This document shows positions 50,851-59,928 of a DNA stretch of 64,000 nt, piece by piece. Below the pieces are notes generated by a model. The model made no database searches. It worked only from the letters and a program-made list of their open reading frames with translations, and was not told the DNA's origin. The number at the start of each line of letters is the position of its first letter. Within the stretch, counting starts at the first letter, position 1. The position numbers and the translations under genes are program-made. This stretch comes from Leucobacter allii (GTDB taxonomy: Bacteria > Actinomycetota > Actinomycetes > Actinomycetales > Microbacteriaceae): assembly GCF_022919155.1 (NCBI RefSeq), contig NZ_CP095045.1, forward strand, positions 1,736,001 through 1,800,000, read 5' to 3'.

Positions 50851-52998
50851 ATGGACATCCCCGCTTCGACTCCCGCCGCGACCGCCACGCTCGACCGCGC
50901 GACGGCGCTGCTCGCCCGGCTCACGGCGCGGCCGGACGCGCAGTTCCACGAGGGGCAGTTCGCAGCGGTGTCGGCGCTCGTCGACGAGGGCCGCCGCGCG
51001 CTCGTCGTGCAGCGCACGGGCTGGGGGAAGTCGGCCGTGTACTTCGTCGCCACGGCGCTGCTGCGCGAGCGCGGCGCCGGCCCGACCCTCCTCGTGTCCC
51101 CGCTGCTCGCGCTCATGCGAGACCAGGTGGCCGCGGCGGAGCGCGCCGGGATCCGCGCCGCCGCGATCAACTCGGCCACCGCCGACGAGTGGGAGGCGAT
51201 CTCGGAGCGGCTCGCCGCCGACGAGATCGACGTGCTCCTGGTGTCCCCCGAGCGTTTGAACAATCCGGAGTTCCGGGAGCGCCACCTCCCCGAGCTGCTC
51301 CGCCGCATGGGACTGCTCGTCATCGACGAGGCGCACTGCATCTCGGACTGGGGGCACGACTTCCGCCCCGACTACCGCCGCATCGCGGCCCTGCTCGCCG
51401 AGCTGCAGCGCGATGTCCCCGTGCTCGCCACCACCGCGACGGCGAATGCGCGGGTGGTCGCCGACGTCGAGGCGCAACTGGGGAGCGACGTGCTCACGCT
51501 TCGCGGTTCGCTCGCGCGCGACTCGCTGCGGCTCGGCTGCCTCCGGCTGCCGAGCGCGCGGGACCGCCTCGCGTGGCTCGTCGCGCACCTGCGCGACCTG
51601 CCAGGCAGCGGGATCGTGTACGCGCTCACCGTCTCCGCCGCGGAGGACACGGCGCTGCTGCTGCGCGATGCCGGGTACCCGGTCGCCGCCTACACGGGAC
51701 GCACGGATCCGGAGGAGCGCGAGCGGCTCGAGACCGCGCTCCAGGCCAACGACGTGAAGGCGCTCGTCGCCACGAGCGCGCTCGGCATGGGCTTCGACAA
51801 ACCGGATCTCGGCTTCGTCGTGAATCTCGGCGCCCCGTCCTCCCCCGTCGCCTACTACCAGCAGGTCGGCCGCGCCGGGCGGGCGCTCGAGCACGCCGGC
51901 GGCGGCTCGCAGGCCGAGGTCCTGCTGCTGCCCGGCTCCGAGGACGCCGAGATCTGGCGCTACTTCGCGACGGCGTCGATGCCGGATCCGCAACGCGCCG
52001 CCGCGATCATCCGGGCGCTCGACGCCGCCGCGCCCGACCCGCTCTCCTCCCCCGCGCTCGAGGCGATCGTCGACGTGAAGCGGACGCCGCTCGAACTCCT
52101 GCTCAAGGTGCTCGACGTGGACGGCGCCGTGCGGCGCGTGCGCGGCGGCTGGGTGTCGACCGGGGAGCCCTGGAGCTACGACGCGGAGCGGTACGCGCGG
52201 ATCGCCGCCGCGCGCGAGGCCGAGCAGCGGACGATGGTCGCCTACGAGCGCGGCGAGCGATGCCGGATGGCGTTCCTCCAGGCCAGCCTCGACGATCCGA
52301 ACGCCGAAGACTGCGGCCGCTGCGACGTGTGCGCGGGGCCCTGGTATCCGCTCGACGTCCCCGAGGACGCCGCGCGGAGCGCCGCCGGGCGCCTCGACCG
52401 CACCGGCGTGCCGATCGAGCCGCGCGGCATGTGGCCCACGGGCGCGGACCGTCGCGGCCTCCCCGTCCGCGGCCGGATCGCGGTCGCCGAGCGCCCGGAG
52501 ACCGGGCGCGTCATCGCGCGGCTCACCGATCTCGGCTGGGGCGGGCGGCTGCGCGAACGCTTCGCCCCGGGCGCCCCGGACCGACCGATCGACGCCGGGC
52601 TCCTCGACGGGGTGCTCGCGACGCTCCGCGACTGGCCGTGGGACACTCGCCCCGTGGGGGTGGTCGCGATGCCGTCGCTCACCCGCCCGCAGCTCGTGGG
52701 CAGTACGGCCGCGGCGATCGCGGAGCGGGGCCGGCTCCCGCTCCTCGGCGCGCTGGAGGTCGATCCCGAGATCCCGGTGACCGGTCCCGGCGGCAACAGC
52801 GCCTTCCGCCTCGCCGCCGTGTGGCGGCGCTTCGAGGTGGGGCCCGCCCTCGCGGCAGCGGCGGCGCAGGCGCCCGGCCCGATCCTGCTCGTCGACGATC
52901 TCGTGGACAGCCGCTGGACGCTCACGGTCGCGGCGCGGCTGCTGCGCGCCGCGGGAGCGCCGTCGGTCCTCCCCTTCGCGCTCGCGTCCGTCGGCTAG
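50851..52998 (+). CDS. recQ: RecQ-family helicase fused to phosphoribosyltransferase-like domain
   Basis: A 715-residue protein. Helicase motifs: RTGWGKSAVYF (Walker A, with Trp in place of the usual residue), LLVSPLLALMRDQ, VIDEAHCISDWGHDFRPDYRR, TATAN and QQVGRAGR. A zinc site is formed by Cys in ERCRMAF and DCGRCDVC. The C-terminal about 150 residues hold a PRTase-like motif ILLVDDLVDSRWTLT, as in ComFC-like proteins. The fusion is seen in actinobacteria and its second activity is not known. CAGGAT lies 6 nt before the ATG. Confidence 0.92.
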   Translation: MDIPASTPAATATLDRATALLARLTARPDAQFHEGQFAAVSALVDEGRRALVVQRTGWGKSAVYFVATALLRERGAGPTLLVSPLLALMRDQVAAAERAGIRAAAINSATADEWEAISERLAADEIDVLLVSPERLNNPEFRERHLPELLRRMGLLVIDEAHCISDWGHDFRPDYRRIAALLAELQRDVPVLATTATANARVVADVEAQLGSDVLTLRGSLARDSLRLGCLRLPSARDRLAWLVAHLRDLPGSGIVYALTVSAAEDTALLLRDAGYPVAAYTGRTDPEERERLETALQANDVKALVATSALGMGFDKPDLGFVVNLGAPSSPVAYYQQVGRAGRALEHAGGGSQAEVLLLPGSEDAEIWRYFATASMPDPQRAAAIIRALDAAAPDPLSSPALEAIVDVKRTPLELLLKVLDVDGAVRRVRGGWVSTGEPWSYDAERYARIAAAREAEQRTMVAYERGERCRMAFLQASLDDPNAEDCGRCDVCAGPWYPLDVPEDAARSAAGRLDRTGVPIEPRGMWPTGADRRGLPVRGRIAVAERPETGRVIARLTDLGWGGRLRERFAPGAPDRPIDAGLLDGVLATLRDWPWDTRPVGVVAMPSLTRPQLVGSTAAAIAERGRLPLLGALEVDPEIPVTGPGGNSAFRLAAVWRRFEVGPALAAAAAQAPGPILLVDDLVDSRWTLTVAARLLRAAGAPSVLPFALASVG

Positions 52999-53010
52999 CA
53001 CCCCGCGCCG

Positions 53011-53035
53011 GCGCGGCGCGCGCACGGCGCCGCGC
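53011..53035. terminator. Bidirectional hairpin between recQ and nei
   Basis: GCGCGGCGC (53011-53019) pairs with GCGCCGCGC (53027-53035) between the two convergent stop codons, which are 42 bp apart. No T-run on either side. Confidence 0.5.
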
Positions 53036-53040
53036 GCGCC

Positions 53041-54054
53041 TCAGTGCTGGCAGCCGGGGCACCAGTAGAGCTTGCGCGCCCCGAACTCCTCCAGCCTGAT
53101 GTTCGCGCCGCAGCGCTTGCACGGCGTCCCCTCGAGCTTGTAGACCCAGTGGCGTTCGTCGCGCTCGACGAGCGCACGCCGGTAGTCCTCGCCGCTCAGG
53201 CCATCGATCGTGATCATCTGCCCGACCGTGATGCCCGTCTCCAGAAGCGCGGCCCAGTCGTCCCACAGGGCCTCGAGCACGGACCGGTCGAGCGTGTTGG
53301 CCGGCGTGTGCGGGTCGAGCTCGGCGCGGAAGAGCATCTCCGCCCGGTACACGTTGCCGATGCCGGCGATCACGGACTGGTCCATGAGCACGAGCCCGAT
53401 GGGCGTCCGCTTCTTCGCCGCGCGCTGCACGAAGCGCTCGCGCTCGGCCGGCGTATTCGCGTTCGCGGGATCGGGTCCGAGCTTCTGCACGACCGCGTCG
53501 ACCTCAGCGGGGCTGAGCACCTCGCAGGCGGTCGGCCCGCGCAGATCGGCGCACACCGTGTCGGTGAGCAGCCGCACCCGCACCTGCCCGACGGGATCGG
53601 GCGGGAACGCGGCGCCGGCGGCGCCGGCGCGATCGGTCTCCGCCATCCGCACGCGGGTCCGTCGCGGCGCCCCGATCGAGGTCACGGAGTCCTCGCCGTC
53701 GCGATCGACGACGGCGCCGGCCGCGCGGCGCCCCGGACCCGCGTTCTCCCCCGTCTGACCGAGCTTCGAATGCCCGGGCGTGCGACCGTGGATCTGGATC
53801 GAGGGGTCGATCCGCACCTCGCCCGCGAAGTCCCAGGCGCCGTAGATGCCGAGGTGCACGCGCAGCCATCGGTCCTCGGAGAACTCGAGGAACATCTGCT
53901 TGCCGACCGCGCGGGCGTCGGTCATCTCGTGGCCGCTCAGGAGCGCCGCGCCCTGGGCGAAGCGCCCCTGCGGGCTCGTCACCTCGGGGCGCGCGCCCAC
54001 GAAGTTCGCCGCGAACTGGCGGGCGATGCGGTGGACGGAATGGCCTTCGGGCAT
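53041..54054 (-). CDS. nei: Fpg/Nei-family DNA glycosylase (endonuclease VIII-like)
   Basis: A 337-residue base-excision repair enzyme. The mature N-terminus would be PEGHS, with catalytic Pro2 and Glu3; PEGH is the Nei rather than Fpg form. The helix-two-turn-helix has IAGIGNVYRAEMLF, and the C-terminal zinc finger has CKRCGAN and WCPGCQH. An insertion of about 55 residues (near 105-160; Arg/Ala/Asp-rich) is longer than in most relatives. The start overlaps the rpiB stop as TAATG. Confidence 0.92.
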   Translation of the reverse strand: MPEGHSVHRIARQFAANFVGARPEVTSPQGRFAQGAALLSGHEMTDARAVGKQMFLEFSEDRWLRVHLGIYGAWDFAGEVRIDPSIQIHGRTPGHSKLGQTGENAGPGRRAAGAVVDRDGEDSVTSIGAPRRTRVRMAETDRAGAAGAAFPPDPVGQVRVRLLTDTVCADLRGPTACEVLSPAEVDAVVQKLGPDPANANTPAERERFVQRAAKKRTPIGLVLMDQSVIAGIGNVYRAEMLFRAELDPHTPANTLDRSVLEALWDDWAALLETGITVGQMITIDGLSGEDYRRALVERDERHWVYKLEGTPCKRCGANIRLEEFGARKLYWCPGCQH

Positions 54055-54545
54055 TACAGGCTGTCGACCTGCTTGCCGGCGATCCGCCCCGTGCGCTCGT
54101 ACTCGCCGAGCTGGGAGATGCGTCGCACGTGGCGCTCGTCGCCGGGGAACGGGGTCGCGATGAAGCGGTCGATGAAGCGGATCGCGTCCTCGACCGGGTG
54201 CTGCCGCGCCCCGATGGAGATCACGTTCGCGTTGTTGTGCTCGCGCGCGAGCTCCGCCGTGGAGTCGTTCCAGACGAGGGCCGCGCGGATGCCGGAGACC
54301 TTATTGGCCGCGATCTGCTCGCCGTTGCCCGAGCCGCCGAAGACCACGCCGAGCGCGGGGACCCCGTCGCGCTCGTCGCGCGCGACGCCGAGGGCGGCGT
54401 TGATGCAGAACGACGGGTAGTCGTCGAGCGCGTCGTACTCGGCAGGGCCGTGATCGATCACCTCGTGCCCCTGCTCGCGCAGATGCTGCTGCAGCTGCTG
54501 GCTGAATTCGAGTCCGGCATGGTCGGTGGCGACGTGGATGCGCAT
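54054..54545 (-). CDS. rpiB: Ribose-5-phosphate isomerase B
   Basis: A 163-residue sugar-phosphate isomerase of the pentose-phosphate pathway. Motifs: VATDHAGLEFSQ, DYPSFC, VVFGGSGNGEQIAANKV and AREHNNANVISIGAR. TAGGAT lies 7 nt before the ATG, giving a leaderless message that runs on into nei by a one-base overlap. Confidence 0.95.
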   Translation of the reverse strand: MRIHVATDHAGLEFSQQLQQHLREQGHEVIDHGPAEYDALDDYPSFCINAALGVARDERDGVPALGVVFGGSGNGEQIAANKVSGIRAALVWNDSTAELAREHNNANVISIGARQHPVEDAIRFIDRFIATPFPGDERHVRRISQLGEYERTGRIAGKQVDSL

Positions 54546-54571
54546 GATGTCGATCCTAGCGATCCGCCGCC

Positions 54572-55186
54572 TCAGAACTGCGGGCCGGCGGTGCGGCCGC
54601 GCTTGAGCTCGTAGAACCCCGGCACGCTGGCGGCCGCGGTGATGCCGTCCCACAGCGTGAGCGCATCGGCGCCGGTCGGCGCGGGGGTCACGACCGGACC
54701 GAAGAAGGCGACGCCGTCGACGGAGATGATCGGCACCCCCACGTCGGGGCCCGCGATCTCCAGCGCGTGCCGGGTGTTCTCGCGCAGCTGCGCGTCGTCG
54801 GCGTCGTCGGCGGCCGCGCGCACCTCCGCCGGGAGGCCGGGCACGGCGGCGACCGCCTCGTCGATGATCGCGTCGTAGTCTCGCCGGCCGCCCGGGTGGA
54901 TCCGCTCGCCGAACGCCGTGTAGAGCGCTCCGACCGCGGCCGAGCCGCCCTCCCGCTCGGCGCGGACGGCGATCTGCCCCATCCGCTTGCCCTGCACCTG
55001 GGCCTCCGCGTGGTCGCCCGCGTCGACGCCCTCGTTGATGATCGCCAGGCTGATCGGCTTCCAGACCACGTCGAAGCCGCGGACGGAGGAGACCTCGCGG
55101 ACCCAGCGGCTGGTCATCCAGCACCAGGGGCAGATCGGATCGAAGTAGAACTCGACGACGGGGGCGGAGGGGGCTGCTGTGCTCAT
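54572..55186 (-). CDS. DsbA-family thioredoxin-fold protein (mycothiol-dependent nitroreductase-like)
   Basis: A 204-residue cytoplasmic protein with active site CPWCW near residue 19 (FYFDPICPWCWMTSRW) and the helical insertion of the DsbA/HCCA-isomerase fold. There is no signal peptide. Actinobacterial relatives are annotated as mycothiol-dependent or DsbA-like oxidoreductases; the electron donor is inferred. TAGGCT is exactly 6 nt before the ATG. It is 26 bp upstream of rpiB. Confidence 0.87.
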   Translation of the reverse strand: MSTAAPSAPVVEFYFDPICPWCWMTSRWVREVSSVRGFDVVWKPISLAIINEGVDAGDHAEAQVQGKRMGQIAVRAEREGGSAAVGALYTAFGERIHPGGRRDYDAIIDEAVAAVPGLPAEVRAAADDADDAQLRENTRHALEIAGPDVGVPIISVDGVAFFGPVVTPAPTGADALTLWDGITAAASVPGFYELKRGRTAGPQF

Positions 55187-55289
55187 GGTCCCAGCCTACC
55201 GCCGAGCGCCGAGCGCGAACGGGCGGCGGCGGCGCCCGGGAGCGGTCCGCGGGGTGCCGGGTCCCGAGCCGGAATGGAGCTTGCGGGCA

Positions 55290-55295
55290 TAGGCT
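55290..55295 (+). promoter_or_regulatory. -10 box of pepN operon
   Basis: TAGGCT, 88 bp upstream of the pepN GTG, is the only TANNNT box in the gap facing right; it gives a leader of about 80 nt with an AAGGAG ribosome site. Confidence 0.5.
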
Positions 55296-55383
55296 AGTCG
55301 TGTTCATACGGCGCCCGATCCGGCGCCCCGGAAGTGCCGCGCCGATCGCGCGCACGACACGACATCCACACGAAGGAGCATCC

Positions 55384-57969
55384 GTGCCCGGAACCAATCT
55401 CACCCGCGCCGAGGCCCAGGAGCGCGCCGGCGTCCTGTCCGCCGAGCACTACGACGTCGCGCTCGACCTCACGACCGGCGGCGAGACCTTCGCCGCCGAC
55501 ACGACGGTCCGCTTCACCGCGACCCCGGGTGCCGCGAGCTTCATCGACCTCATCGCCGCCTCCGTCGAGGCGATCGACCTCAACGGCGCGGCGCTCGACC
55601 CCGCGGTCGTCTTCGCCGACTCCCGGATCGAGCTGCCCGGGCTGGCCGCCGACAACGTCCTCCGGATCCGCTCCACGCAGCGCTACACGAACACGGGCGA
55701 GGGCCTCCACCGTTTCGTCGACCCGGCCGACGGCGAGGTCTACCTCTACTCGCAGTTCGAGGTGCCGGATTCGCGGCGCATGTTCCCCGTCTTCGAGCAG
55801 CCCGATCTCAAGGCCACGTTCTCCTTCACGATCACGGCACCGGCGCGCTGGCAGGTCGTGAGCAACCAGCCGACGCCCGAGCCGGTCCCCGCGGGCACCA
55901 GGGCGGGCGCGCAGGGCGCGGACTGGGCCGAGCAGGAGATCGCCACCTGGGCCTTCGAGCCGACGCCGGTGATGTCGAGCTACATCACCGCGCTCATCGC
56001 CGGCCCGTACCGCGTCGTGCGCTCCGAGCTCACGAGCCGCGACGGGCGCACGATCCCGCTCGGCGTGTTCTGCCGCGAGTCCCTCGGCCAGTACCTCGAC
56101 GCGGACTACATCTTCGCGAAGACCCGCGAGGGCTTCGCGTTCTTCGAGGAGCAGTTCGACTACCCCTACCCCTTCGACAAGTACGATCAGCTCTTCGTCC
56201 CCGAGTACAACATGGGCGCGATGGAGAACATCGGCGCCGTCACGTTCACCGAGGCCTACGTCTTCCGCAGCCAGGTGACGGACGCCATGCGCGAGCGCCG
56301 CGTCGTCACCATCCTCCACGAGCTCGCGCACATGTGGTTCGGCGATCTCGTCACCATGCGGTGGTGGAACGACCTGTGGCTCAACGAGTCCTTCGCCGAG
56401 TACATGTCGACGCTGGGCGTCGCCGAGGCCACCGAGTGGACCGAGTGCTGGACCACCTTCGTCGCCTCCGAGAAGTCCTGGGCGTACCGGCAGGATCAGC
56501 TGCCCTCCACCCATCCGATCGTCGCCCCCATCCGCGACCTCGAGGATGTGCTCGTCAACTTCGACGGCATCACCTACGCGAAGGGGGCCTCCGTCCTCAA
56601 GCAGCTCGTGGCCTGGGTCGGGCGCGAGCCGTTCATGCGCGGCGTGCACGAGTACTTCGTGAAGCACCACCACGGCAACACGGAGCTCGGCGACCTGCTC
56701 GCCGAGCTCGAGGCCCAGTCGGGCCGCGACCTCGGAGGCTGGTCGAAGCTCTGGCTCGAGACCGCCGGCGTGAACACCCTCCGCCCGGTGTTCGAACTCG
56801 ACGCGGACGGCGCGTACGCGAGCTTCGCGATCGAGCAGAGCGCCGCGGCCGACCACCCGACGCTCCGCCCGCATCGCATCGCCGTCGGCCTGTACGCCGA
56901 GACCGACGGGGGCCTCGAGCGCGTCCATCGCATCGAGCTCGACATCGACGGCGCCCGCACCGAGGTGCCCGAACTCGTGGGCATCGCCCAGCCCGCGCTG
57001 CTGCTCGTCAACGACGACGATCTCAGCTACGCGAAGATCCGTCTCGACGAGCGCTCGCTCGAGACGGCGACCGCACGACTCGGCGAGCTCGGCGACTCGC
57101 TCGCCCGCGCCCTCGTGTGGGGCACGCTCTGGGACGCGACCCGCGATGCGGAGCTCCCCGCGAGCCGCTTCGTGGACACGGTGCTCGCCCACATCGGGCG
57201 GGAGACCGGCTCCACGACGCTGCGCACGCTGCTCGGCCAGCTGCGCCTCGCCGCGGAGAGCTACGTGTCCCCCGCGCGCCGCACCGCCACGATCGAGCGC
57301 GTCGCCGACGCGCTCTGGCAGCTGTCCGTCGACGCCGAGCCCGGCTCCGACAACCAGTTCCAGTTCGTGAAGTCGTTCGCCCTGCTGGCCACGACCGCCG
57401 AGCAGCTCGACACGGTGGCGGGCCTCTTCGACGGCTCCGTGCCCCTCGACGGGCTCGACATCGACACCGATCTCGGGTGGGAGCTGCTCATCGCGCTCGT
57501 CGCGGGCGGTCGCGCCGGTGAGCCGGAGATCGCCGCGCGGCTCGCCGAGGATCGCACCGCGAGCGGCAACCAGTCCGCGGCGCACGCCCGCGCCGCCGCC
57601 CCGACGGCCGAGGCGAAGCGGGCCGCGTGGGACCTCGTCTGGGAGTCCGACGAGCAGCCGAACGCGATCGTGCGCGCGACGGGTCTCGGCTTCACCCGCG
57701 CGAGCGATCCCGCGATCCTCGAGCCGTTCGTCGAGCGCTTCTTCGCCTCGCTGCTCCCCATCTGGGAGGCCCGCAGCTATCAGATCGTGGAGGAGCTCGT
57801 CGAGGGCTTCTACCCGTCCGAGCTCGCCGGCGCGCCGCTCGTCGCAGCCACTCGCGGGTGGCTCGACGCCCACGCCGACGCCCCGGCCGCGCTGCGCCGC
57901 ATCGTGACCGAGCTCCTCGCGGGCGTCGAGCGCGCACTGCGCGTGCAGGCGGCCGACCGGGAGGCGTGA
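55384..57969 (+). CDS. pepN: Aminopeptidase N (M1 family)
   Basis: An 861-residue zinc exopeptidase that trims N-terminal residues from peptides in the cytoplasm. The M1 signatures are clear: GAMENIGAV (substrate N-terminus), HELAHMWFGD with zinc ligands and the third ligand in NESFAEYMS. The C-terminal half is the helical ERAP1-like domain. GTG was chosen as start because AAGGAG lies 6 nt upstream and the upstream frame is Arg/Pro-rich. It is followed by mscS with a TGATG overlap. Confidence 0.96.
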   Translation: MPGTNLTRAEAQERAGVLSAEHYDVALDLTTGGETFAADTTVRFTATPGAASFIDLIAASVEAIDLNGAALDPAVVFADSRIELPGLAADNVLRIRSTQRYTNTGEGLHRFVDPADGEVYLYSQFEVPDSRRMFPVFEQPDLKATFSFTITAPARWQVVSNQPTPEPVPAGTRAGAQGADWAEQEIATWAFEPTPVMSSYITALIAGPYRVVRSELTSRDGRTIPLGVFCRESLGQYLDADYIFAKTREGFAFFEEQFDYPYPFDKYDQLFVPEYNMGAMENIGAVTFTEAYVFRSQVTDAMRERRVVTILHELAHMWFGDLVTMRWWNDLWLNESFAEYMSTLGVAEATEWTECWTTFVASEKSWAYRQDQLPSTHPIVAPIRDLEDVLVNFDGITYAKGASVLKQLVAWVGREPFMRGVHEYFVKHHHGNTELGDLLAELEAQSGRDLGGWSKLWLETAGVNTLRPVFELDADGAYASFAIEQSAAADHPTLRPHRIAVGLYAETDGGLERVHRIELDIDGARTEVPELVGIAQPALLLVNDDDLSYAKIRLDERSLETATARLGELGDSLARALVWGTLWDATRDAELPASRFVDTVLAHIGRETGSTTLRTLLGQLRLAAESYVSPARRTATIERVADALWQLSVDAEPGSDNQFQFVKSFALLATTAEQLDTVAGLFDGSVPLDGLDIDTDLGWELLIALVAGGRAGEPEIAARLAEDRTASGNQSAAHARAAAPTAEAKRAAWDLVWESDEQPNAIVRATGLGFTRASDPAILEPFVERFFASLLPIWEARSYQIVEELVEGFYPSELAGAPLVAATRGWLDAHADAPAALRRIVTELLAGVERALRVQAADREA

Positions 57970-58895
57970 TGTCGGCGGAGGTCGATACGGTCGAGAGCGT
58001 CGAGGAGGCGATGGGCGGGGCGTTTACCGCCTTCCTCGACGCCTATCACGTGCCGCTCACGATCCTCGCGATCGTCGTCGTCGCGGTGCTCCTGAACTGG
58101 CTGCTGCGGCGCCTGCTCATGCGCACCGTGACGCAGATCGTGCGGGGCGTGAAGCGCGCGCAGGATGTCGACACGACCTCCGAGATGCAGGCGGCGCCCT
58201 ACGTGAACGCGCGCGCCGTGCAGCGCACGCGCACCCTCGGCACAGTGGGCCGCGCCGTCATCACCTGGACGATCGTCGTGATCGCGCTGATCCTCATCCT
58301 GGGGCAGCTCGGCGTGAACCTCGGCGCGGTGCTCACCTCCGCCGGCATCGTCGCCGCGGGCCTCGCCTTCGGCGCGCAGAACATCGTGAAGGACATCCTC
58401 AACGGCATCTTCATGGTCTTCGAGGACCAGCTCGGGATCGGTGACGTCGTCACCATCGGCGCCGTGAGCGGCACCGTGGAGGACGTCGGCATCCGCGTCA
58501 CCCAGGTGCGCGCCCTCGACGGGACCCTCTGGTTCGTGCGCAACGGCGAGATCCTCACGCTCGGCAATGCCTCGCAGGGCTGGGGGCGCGCCGTCATCGA
58601 TGTGACGGTCGATGCCAGGCAAGATCTCGCGCACGTCTCGGAGGTCACGGTGGATGCGGCCAAGGCGCTCCTCACCTCCGAGCGCTACGCGCGCAAGGTC
58701 ACGGGGGAGCCCGAGCTCTACGGCCTGGAGAGCGTGTTCGGCGATCGCGCGACGCTCCGGATCGCGGTCCGCACGCGTCCCGAGGCCCAGTGGGAGGTGC
58801 AGCGCGGCATCCGCGCCGAACTGCGCCGCCGCTTCGCCGAGGAGGGCATCACGCTCTCCGACGAGCTCCCGAAACCCCCTGGAGGCCCTGTATGA
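57969..58895 (+). CDS. Small-conductance mechanosensitive channel (MscS family)
   Basis: A 308-residue membrane protein with three helices (about residues 28-50, 95-115 and 120-145). The pore helix has AAGLAFGAQNIVKDILNGIFMVFEDQ, and a beta domain follows (IGDVVTIGAVSGTVEDVGIRVTQVR). It releases solutes on hypo-osmotic shock. The start overlaps the pepN stop by one base and its stop overlaps the globin start as ATGA. Confidence 0.93.
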   Translation: MSAEVDTVESVEEAMGGAFTAFLDAYHVPLTILAIVVVAVLLNWLLRRLLMRTVTQIVRGVKRAQDVDTTSEMQAAPYVNARAVQRTRTLGTVGRAVITWTIVVIALILILGQLGVNLGAVLTSAGIVAAGLAFGAQNIVKDILNGIFMVFEDQLGIGDVVTIGAVSGTVEDVGIRVTQVRALDGTLWFVRNGEILTLGNASQGWGRAVIDVTVDARQDLAHVSEVTVDAAKALLTSERYARKVTGEPELYGLESVFGDRATLRIAVRTRPEAQWEVQRGIRAELRRRFAEEGITLSDELPKPPGGPV

Positions 58896-59410
58896 ACGCG
58901 CACGACGATCCGCGGGCGTCCGACGCCGGAGGGAGCGCCCCCGCGGCGGGCCATCCCGCCGCGAACGGCGCCGCACCGGCCGCTCCCCCCGCCCCGCGGC
59001 TGACGCTGCGCTCCGGGGAGGGGGGTGCGGCGGTCACCGATACCGTGTGGGCGCAGGTCGGCGGCACCGAGACCTTCGACCGGCTCGTGCGCGCCTTCTA
59101 CCGGGAGGTGCGGCAGGATCCGGTGCTCGCGCCCATGTATCCCGATGCCGACTGGGAGGGCGCCATCTGGCGCCTGCGGGCCTTCCTCGAGCAGTACTGG
59201 GGTGGACCGACGAGCTACTCCGAGGAGCGCGGCCATCCGCGGTTGCGGATGCGCCACGCGCCGTTCGCGGTCACGCCCGATGCTCGGGATCGCTGGCTCC
59301 GGCACATGCACGGCGCCCTCGACGAGGTGGCGCTGCCGCCGATGCACGACGCGGCGTTCCGCGAGTACGTCGAGCGCGCCGCCCTCGCCATGGTCAACCG
59401 CTTCGAGTAG
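58892..59410 (+). CDS. Truncated hemoglobin, group II (GlbO-like), with N-terminal extension
   Basis: A 172-residue protein. Residues about 48-172 form a 2-on-2 globin (FDRLVRAFYREVRQDPVLAPMYP, RLRAFLEQYWGGP, proximal His in LRMRHAPF, WLRHMHGALD). The YWGGP and RHAPF blocks are those of the GlbO group, linked to oxygen or nitric-oxide chemistry. The first about 45 residues are a Pro/Ala-rich disordered extension. GGAGG lies upstream of the ATG. Confidence 0.92.
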   Translation: MNAHDDPRASDAGGSAPAAGHPAANGAAPAAPPAPRLTLRSGEGGAAVTDTVWAQVGGTETFDRLVRAFYREVRQDPVLAPMYPDADWEGAIWRLRAFLEQYWGGPTSYSEERGHPRLRMRHAPFAVTPDARDRWLRHMHGALDEVALPPMHDAAFREYVERAALAMVNRFE

Positions 59411-59412
59411 CC

Positions 59413-59450
59413 CGGCCGCACGGCCTCGCGTCGCCTGGGCCGTGCGGCCG
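59413..59450. terminator. Bidirectional terminator between globin and VOC genes
   Basis: CGGCCGCACGGCC (59413-59425) and GGCCGTGCGGCCG (59438-59450) are perfectly complementary 13-bp arms around a 12-nt loop, exactly filling the gap between the two converging stop codons. Confidence 0.75.
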
Positions 59451-59451
59451 C

Positions 59452-59853
59452 TCAGCGGTACGCCTCGGCATAGGCCTCCCCCGGCGGGATCGGCTGGATG
59501 ACGTCGAGCAGCACGCCGTCCGGCGCGCCCACGATGAAGTGCCGCTGCCCGAATTCCTCGTCGCGCAGCTGCTGGAGGACCGGCAGATCCTCTCGAGCGC
59601 TGAGACGCGCGTGCAGGGCGTCCACGTCATCCACCTCGAGATTGATGAGCACGCCGCGCGGCAGGGCGCCGTACCCCTCGGGGATCGTCGGGTGATCGTG
59701 CGCCAGGATCGCGAGCTCGCAGGAGCCGAGCCGGAGGCTCACGTACCAGTCGGAGGCGAACGTCGTCTCGAAGCCGAGCAGCTCGCGGTAGAACGCCGCT
59801 GCCGCGCCGACATCGCCGGACATGAGAACGGGGTAGCAGCCGATGGTGGTCAT
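59452..59853 (-). CDS. VOC-superfamily (glyoxalase/bleomycin-resistance-like) protein
   Basis: A 133-residue protein with the paired beta-alpha-beta-beta-beta modules of the family (YPVLMSGDVGAAAAFYREL; GVLINLEVDDVDALHARL; PDGVLLDVIQ). It may bind or modify a small toxic compound; the metal ligands are not clear. AAAGGAG lies before the ATG and also forms one end of the large TetR operator, so repression would block this gene closely. It is divergent from the TetR gene. Confidence 0.85.
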   Translation of the reverse strand: MTTIGCYPVLMSGDVGAAAAFYRELLGFETTFASDWYVSLRLGSCELAILAHDHPTIPEGYGALPRGVLINLEVDDVDALHARLSAREDLPVLQQLRDEEFGQRHFIVGAPDGVLLDVIQPIPPGEAYAEAYR

Positions 59854-59859
59854 GCGCGC

Positions 59860-59920
59860 TCCTTTACGTACAATGTGCATGTATCGCGATCCAGCATACA
59901 TGCGCTCTGTACGTAAAGGA
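59860..59920. promoter_or_regulatory. 61-bp symmetrical operator between VOC and TetR genes
   Basis: TCCTTTACGTACA (59860-59872) is mirrored by TGTACGTAAAGGA (59908-59920), and GCATGTAT (59877-59884) by ATACATGC (59896-59903); both pairs share the centre 59890. Each half is itself an imperfect dyad (ACGTACA-N3-TGCATGT and ACATGCG-N3-TGTACGT), so the element looks like two TetR sites placed back to back, one for each divergent gene. Confidence 0.8.
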
Positions 59921-59928
59921 ACCCGCTC

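Noticed and set aside
49775..51259. Rightward frame across the 18-bp repeats
   Set aside because: It runs antisense through the reductase gene and has no start signal; the Thr/Ile/Ala repeats reflect the DNA repeat.
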